Shown: piece by piece, positions 58,115 to 64,000 of the stretch
Numbering within the stretch: position 1 is the first letter of the stretch
How the letters are laid out: each line of letters begins with the position of its first letter
Assembly (NCBI RefSeq): GCF_001619985.1
Contig: NW_017264195.1
Span: 1,798,001 to 1,862,000 of the forward strand
DNA length: 64,000 nt
Direction: 5' to 3'
DNA from: Xylona heveae TC161
Taxonomy: Eukaryota; Ascomycota; Xylonomycetes; Xylonales; Xylonaceae
The notes under the pieces: model-generated
Databases searched by the model: none
Seen by the model: the letters and a program-made list of their open reading frames with translations, nothing else
What the model was told of the DNA's origin: nothing
Position numbers and translations under genes: made by a program

Positions 58115-60070
58115 TTTTTTGCTTTTCGACGGCTCTTGATTTATCTCTAGGGAATTGAAAGCTTTGTAGCCTTGTCGACTCCAGTTCAGCTTTAGGTGTA
58201 TTGTATGCAATTTTCTACACCTCGATTGAGAATGTTCTTGTGTTCGACTTGCGCTCCTTGACAATGGTAAGTTAATGATAGCATCGATGTATGGCATGTC
58301 GAGGCTGAGGCTCGCGGCTCGCTTACGTAACAGCGTCCGTGCGATCCGTTCCAATTTGTTTCTTTAACCGAATGTCAACTGTTGGTCCTGTCCTCGTGTG
58401 TTTCTCTCAGATCCGTTCCCTCCAGTATTTTTTCTCTTCTCGCATAAATTTCTTTGGCTGTCTTTTCATTCTCTCGAGGAGAAACATTTAAATGGCGCAA
58501 CCCACCTCATCTGTTCCGACGATCGGTTTCAACGGTAGTGAGAATGGATATTTCAGATCCATCTCCGCAAGAGATATAATGCTTCTGGGTCCCTGCTTGC
58601 CACACCTGTTCACTTCTGAAGGGCATACAGATCAGCCTGCCGTTCCCGTCCATTTTTATCGACATGCGTCTCGATGAACACCAACATGCTCTCAAGACCT
58701 ATTTAATCAAAGCTCCAGAGAGCTACTAACCTATAACTCTCCCTACTGTATTCCAGCGTGCTGACGAAAAGAAAAAGCCAAGACGGCCATTGAGCGAAAG
58801 AAAGATAGAAAACAAGAAAAACCGGAAATCAAATATCATGAATCTCAAGCTCAGGCTCAAGCTCGAGCCAATCCGAACCACACTCCTCCAAAACGCAACG
58901 TCCCCCATCTCAGTCTCTTCTCTCAAACTCCTACAAGACTCCTCCCGCCCTTCTCGGTGAGAAGGGCGGGGGGGACCAAAACCTGATACTGCGTCTTGCG
59001 GTGAAGGATTTTTGGGGACTTTGGGGCGAACGAAGCCAGGGGAAACACCGGATGATAACCAAAATCTGGGGACTTTACCTGAGCTATGTTGCAAGAATAA
59101 AAACCTTTAAAAGGGCCCTTCATAGTTCACGCACTTTGAGACCCCTTCTCTCCTCCTTTCCGAAGGGGTAGGGAGGGGATCATGTTTCTATACAAATGTG
59201 TGACTCCTTGCGCGCCTACAAGAATACTTTTTTTTTATTTTATAGTCTTTATTTTTAGCCATAACTATTGTATATCCACATGTTCAAGGTTCGAGAGGGG
59301 CCTGAATGTAGAGAACGTGAATATAATTCCTGTTAAAAGAGTGTCAAATGCTACAAGATGATCTGTGGTGCCTATAATGAGAGCATTCTCGGATGTATTT
59401 ATACTGAGGACATTCAATCAACGACATTAAATCACAAGCGACTAGTATTTGCATGATCTCGAATAAATCAATTCAATGCAATTCCATTTCGTAACCGCAG
59501 CGATGGATGTGTGTATCGATCAAATAAAGCTACTATTCCGTCTTCCCAGGAAAAAAGAAGAAAACAAGCAAGAAAGGAGAAGGGTCCTGCACCAGCAGTG
59601 TCCCTGATGTTGTGTGCCCATATCCCGTGAGATGAAAGAAGAGAAATGGAAAAAGAAAATAGACAAGAGAGTCAAGGAGCAAAACAACAAAAGCCATGTC
59701 CCAATCCCAGTTATGCACCTGCAACGCGTTTCGATTCACAATGGAGGAAGAGAAAAGCAGAAGAAAAACGAAAGACAAAATGAGATCGAGAGATGAGAAA
59801 ACGAATAATGACCATCAGTGATAAAAGTGAAGACATGAACACCGTTAAACCCGTGGCATTTGGCATCTTCTCTTTTCCCCTGCCAACCTTGAAGTGGCCA
59901 AAAGGAGACGCCAAAGATAATGCACAATGTCTATCATCGTAGAGAGCTACGTGTGGAGGTCCTAAGGTAGCCGCAAAGAACCGCGCGAAATATAAAAGCG
60001 GTGCGAAATGAAGTCGTCCATGTACGTCGTCGAATGAGAAACGCAAATGCTCAAGGTAGTCTTTTGGGGT
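58115..60070. other. Long intergenic region with a strong hairpin
   Basis: 2 kb between two minus-strand genes (kinase 3' end and zinc-finger 5' end). Apart from the hairpin at 58944-58970 and a pyrimidine/purine-rich block near 59140-59180, I see no feature. The short frames carry no domain. Confidence 0.45.
58944..58970. repeat. Perfect 12-bp inverted repeat with a 3-nt loop
   Basis: Arm CCCGCCCTTCTC (58944-58955), loop GGT, then the exact reverse complement (58959-58970). The stem is GC-rich and can extend outward with a G-T pair and further G-C pairs. It could be a structured RNA element, a terminator-like block or a cruciform; nothing else decides. Confidence 0.85.
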
Positions 60071-62514
60071 TTAAACAACCTCCTGACGCAATTTGCTAGC
60101 TTCAGGAGCTCTCCGGCCTCTCCGTCCGAGAAGCGTTGCATTGTCTAGACTCAGCTCAAATGGAGCCTGTCGTCTTCTCGCCTGTTGTCTGGCAGCAGCA
60201 GCAACAGCAGCACTATGTTGGCCATAGCCCTTTTGTTGGCCAGCAGGTTGTTGTCTTGCGGCTCCAGAAATATTGGTGTTTCGGAGTGTTTGCTCCACCT
60301 TGTGCACATCGGCGTCCTTGGAGCGAGGAAGCTTTGCAGGCGGATGTTGCGACTGAGGGTCATATCCATAGGCCTCATCCTCATCCTCGTAGTCGTCCTC
60401 ATTTAGCGAATTCAATCCATTGATACCATTAGCACCGCGATATCCTTGCTTGAAATTCTTTCTGCGCTTGCCTTCCTCTTCTTGGCGATGCACAGCATAG
60501 CTGACATCAAACACTTCTCGGAGGTTGACAGCGCCAGGCGATCTAAAGTCCATTCGACGCTCAGCTCCAGGTGTCTCGCCAATCCGAGCAGACAGAGGCT
60601 GGTGTGGCGCTTGGTCAACAATTTCGGGCGTCAAGCCAAGATCGACGCCCTGGCGCTTGTGGAGCGGAGTAGCCAAGGGAGGTGCATCGGCGGCGGCAAA
60701 GGTCTCTTCGTTGGCTTGGCGAATCCAAGGGTGGTTCAAAAACTGCTTGATAGTATAACGCTTCTCGGGATCAACAGTCAAAAGATGTGAGACCAGATCC
60801 TGAGCCGGCTTTGAGATATCATCCCACCAGGGCGACAAGAAAGTGTATTGACCTCGGGCAACCTTCTCCGTGAGGACCTGAATACTCTCGTCATAAAACG
60901 GGGGGAAACCGCAAAGCAAGGTATAGAGCACGCATCCAAGCGCCCACATGTCAACACTCTTGGAGTATCGCTCATCCTTTACAATCTCGGGCGCAGTGTA
61001 GCCGACGGTACCGCAGGGCGTCATCGTCTGATTGTCCCACACAACCTTGGACAGACCAAAGTCGGCAATTTTGATTAAACCAATGCCTCCTGCTCCAATT
61101 CCGGGAATGAATTCTCCTTCATCAACCTTGTCTTCATCATCTGGGCCCTTGGGCTTGGGATTTCTAGTGGGAATGAATTGACTCGGGTAAAACAAGATGT
61201 TCTCGGGTTTAATATCTCTGTGACGAAAAGGTTTAGTGACGTTGGTCAATTATATGGGTGTTTTAAAAATCGACGAACCTATGAACAACACCAGCCTCCT
61301 CGTGGAGATATATCAACGCTTTTGCAACTTGAAGGATGACGTGTCGGCTGAGATCTTCGCTGAAGTATGTGAGGCGAACAATCTGGTGGAAGAGCTCGCC
61401 ACCAGGACAGAGCTCGAGAACGATGTAATAATATTGTTTGGACTCAGAAAACTCGACAAGCTTGACAACATTTGGATGGTCCAGTTGTCGCATGATCTGG
61501 ACTTCTTTGAGAATATTCGATCGCTGTATTGGATATGACGTCAGCAATCAACTCTTGTTGCACCCTGGAAGAGACAGAGAATCGCCGACGAAGAGAGAGA
61601 GGAAATGCGGCTCCAACGACCTAAGAAAATTGACTGTGCTGAAAGTGGTAAAAGACTACGGAAAGTATTGCGCACCTCCACGACCTTTGGTTGCTTTTTG
61701 AAATTCGGGTGGAGCCTATCATCGCCCTACACACGGTGGCCGCCGTTGGCGAAAAATCTCCGACGAGAAAAGAGATATGGAACACTCCGAAAAAGATGTA
61801 GAAGGAGGAGTAGTAGCACACCAAAAGAGGCCGAGAGTACACATACAATTGAGACGCGCCAACAAATTTCGCAAAGGAGAGGAAGAAAATGGAGAAGCAG
61901 CAGTAGCAAGAGGCACTGTCGCCGAGGAGCAAAAGTCAACGTACCTGATTTGAATTCATTTCATACTTTCGAACCACCTTGATCGCCACTTCTCCGGCAT
62001 CACCGACATTGTCCCTTGCTTTGTAGACGTTGCTGAAAGCACCATCGCCCATCTTCTCGAGCAGAGTCCACCGCTCAAGACCGGGGTATTTGGGTAGTTT
62101 CCCTTGCGCTGCTCTCTCCTCTGCCACTATCCGTGCCACGAGAGAAGGATCATATTCCTTGTCGCGTCTGACGGCACCACCTGCTGCCAAGTGTTGATGA
62201 TCACCCGCGGCTTTGGCGGCGACTTCACCAGCCTGGGCAGCAACGTTGCGGTTGTCGCCGGCGGCGACGGAGTAGTCTGCACCAGGGATGGCCGCAGTTC
62301 CATGAGGGGGCTGTTTCTTTTCCTCAACGCCAGCTAGAGGATCACTAAAGGCACGGTGATCTGGCTGTTTGGGAGCCGGTGCGTAATTCTGATATCGATG
62401 TTGCTGAGCATTGACAGGGCTCACATTCGTCGTCGGGTCGCCATGCGAAGGGTTTGCAACGCGCGCCTGTTTGCCGTGGCGGATGAAGTTTTTAAGATTC
62501 TGTATGGTACTCAT
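60071..62514 (-). CDS. srkA: Srk1/Rck2-type Ser/Thr kinase (MAPK-activated, CaMK-like)
   Basis: A kinase of the stress MAPK (Hog1/Sty1) output branch in fungi. Three exons on the minus strand (61945-62514, 61279-61523, 60071-61217) give 653 aa. Catalytic sites: glycine loop EKMGDGAFSNVYKA, Lys179 in VAIKVVRKYE, HRDIKPEN (Asp273, split by an intron), DFG at 324-326, and PCGTVGYTAPEIV. An insert of about 40 residues, rich in Pro/Gly/Asp, lies between HRDIKPEN and DFG, as in Rck2/Srk1. Near the C-terminus, ATLLGRRGRR fits a MAPK docking site of the L-x-x-R-R kind. The GTG-led upstream frame lacks an ATG before MSTIQNLKNFIRHG, so 62514 is chosen. Confidence 0.92.
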
Positions 62515-64000
62515 GATTAGATCCGACGCCACAAGGCGATAAAGTAAACGGTCTTCTGTCTCTGTGCGACAGTGGCAAAGACTAAGGAAAATAAGAGACG
62601 ACGGTGAACAAAGACAATAATGTAACGGTAAAGAGAGAAAACGAAGTCCGCCTCGATCAGAGCGAAATTTTCTGAGAGGTCGGGGGGAGGGGCGGCGTGA
62701 GCTAGCCGTAGGAGAATGGAAGAGAGGTGATGCGGGAAGGTGAATGAATAATCTGGCGAGACAGAAAATACAAAAAGGGTGCGGGAAAGGGTGGGAAAAG
62801 TAACGAGACAGCTAAGGTTTCTTAGGTTCCGGAACGCTGACTGGATCGATGATGTATGTAGCTAAATTGGGGGGGCCGGAGGAGGGAAGAAGTGACGGAA
62901 CCTAGGGTATGACGATGATAGAGTGGAAGGGAGGGGGGGGCGACGGGAAGAGAAAGCGTAGTAGAGGGGACGCAAGTACAAGCAAAAGTGAATGACAAGA
63001 GCGTGCCCCGTGTGAGAGAAGAGTGGGAATAATGATGTGTGGCTGCACCGTTGACAGAATGTCAATCAGTCAGTGCGAAGCAGGATCGATGGTTCGAACA
63101 AGCCGGGGAAGAAGTGGAAAGGGCGATGGGGGGGGTATGACGCTGTAACCCGCCCGGACAGCCAAGGGAGGTTAGACGATCAAGCGAGCGATGACGCTGC
63201 CCATACGACAGCCCAAGCCCAACTGGGGAACGGGAACACCTCGACCCAGCGGGAAAAGCAGCAAATGAAACGACGGCAAAAAAAATGCGAAAATCAGAAT
63301 AGGATGAGCAATCCCAACCCGTTTCAAGGAATGGGAGGGGAGAGAAGAAAAAAAGGCCCTGCCCGGGCAGGAACCCGCGCTAGGCCCGACAGACAGACAA
63401 GATTTAGGCGGGGTGAGTGCGACAAAAGGCCAGTTTCCAAGGAAAATGCGGGAACAGTCGAAACGCGATGCCGATGAGGGAAATTGGTTAGAGTGGAGAG
63501 TTGTATGTAAGCGGAACAGCCACTGGGGGACTTGGTAAAGTGGGAAGTTTTTCAGCGTCCTGGCTCGTCCGATAAAAGAGGGTCCGGGCCCAGATCCAGG
63601 TTGAGGGAGTTCTAGGTCGCTGTTCCAAGGCCAAAGCCCGAAAGAACGACGCCCCAGACTCGGAAAAGTCGAGGGGCAAAGCACACACGATGCGAGACAA
63701 GATGCGAAATCTTGTGTGTGTGCCTTGTAAATCAACCAGGTGAAGGCAAACCCCACCACATACACAAGCCCCCATCATGCTTTTTGCTTTTCCCTCTGCT
63801 TGCCCCTGCAAAGCCTCAATTGGTCTTCTTTTCAGGTACCGCAGTATGCGCGTCAACCACAAGCCCACTTGCACGGGTTTAGGCATGTACCCGCTCAAGG
63901 TTTTGCTGCTACCCGGGCTTTGAAAGTTGCTCAGAATCCCAACTCAGCTCACTAGTAGCACACCTCTTCTCCCTCTCCTACTCTTCATCCTCGCCCTCCC
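62515..64000. other. Upstream region of the kinase gene to the window edge
   Basis: About 1.5 kb, G-rich on this strand with several poly-G runs (for example near 62930-62940 and 63128-63136). Frames up to 197 codons on the minus strand (63172-63765) contain no domain. It probably holds the kinase promoter and a long 5' leader. A gene entering from beyond 64000 cannot be excluded. Confidence 0.4.

Noticed and set aside
63172-63765. 197-codon minus-strand frame near the window end
   Set aside because: Ser/Pro/Leu-rich without a domain in G-rich upstream sequence; likely chance.

Overview
The window looks like a housekeeping stretch of a filamentous ascomycete chromosome, most likely class Eurotiomycetes (an Aspergillus/Penicillium-like fungus). 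The evidence is compact spliced genes with 50-120 nt introns (GTANGT donors, YAG acceptors), an RpdA-type histone deacetylase with a long acidic C-terminal extension, an ExgA-type exo-1,3-beta-glucanase, a bZIP/DUF3425 factor, and DUF3405 and glycine-rich-domain proteins typical of these fungi. I see no plasmid, phage, CRISPR or rRNA signal and no intact transposon. Exon borders were placed by hand from splice consensus and reading phase; every multi-exon model below closes in frame.

Layout. 0-10 kb: exgA (+), a 2.5 kb AT-rich gap, bZIP factor (+), dom34/pelota (-), a small orphan gene (+), a six-exon aldo/keto reductase (+). 10-18.4 kb: an orphan nuclear-type protein with a PIP-box-like motif (+), dihydroxyacid dehydratase with an 8-nt microexon (-), and an alpha/beta hydrolase fused to a metazoan-capping-enzyme-like cysteine phosphatase (+). 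18.4-27 kb: ribosomal proteins eS19 (+) and uL14 (-) converging, then rpdA (-) and rpn11 (+) diverging from a 504 bp promoter. 27-35 kb: DUF3405 membrane protein (+), F-box-like/2EXR protein (-), tim50 (+). 35-46.5 kb: an F-box/beta-propeller-like protein ending in a CaaX box (+), a glycine-rich-domain protein (+), a large low-complexity orphan (-). 46.5-64 kb: four minus-strand genes: a secreted metallophosphatase/5'-nucleotidase-like enzyme, a malic enzyme, a BuGZ/ZNF207-like zinc-finger protein and an Srk1/Rck2-type kinase.

The genes do not form one pathway. They serve translation (eS19, uL14, Dom34), protein turnover (Rpn11, the F-box protein), chromatin (RpdA), mitochondria and metabolism (Tim50, malic enzyme, dihydroxyacid dehydratase), the wall and outside of the cell (ExgA, metallophosphatase) and stress signalling (the kinase). 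The strongest leads are the hydrolase-phosphatase fusion, the F-box protein whose F-box appears only after splicing and which carries a prenylation signal, the PIP-box orphan, and the 8-nt microexon that completes an iron-sulfur-cluster motif.
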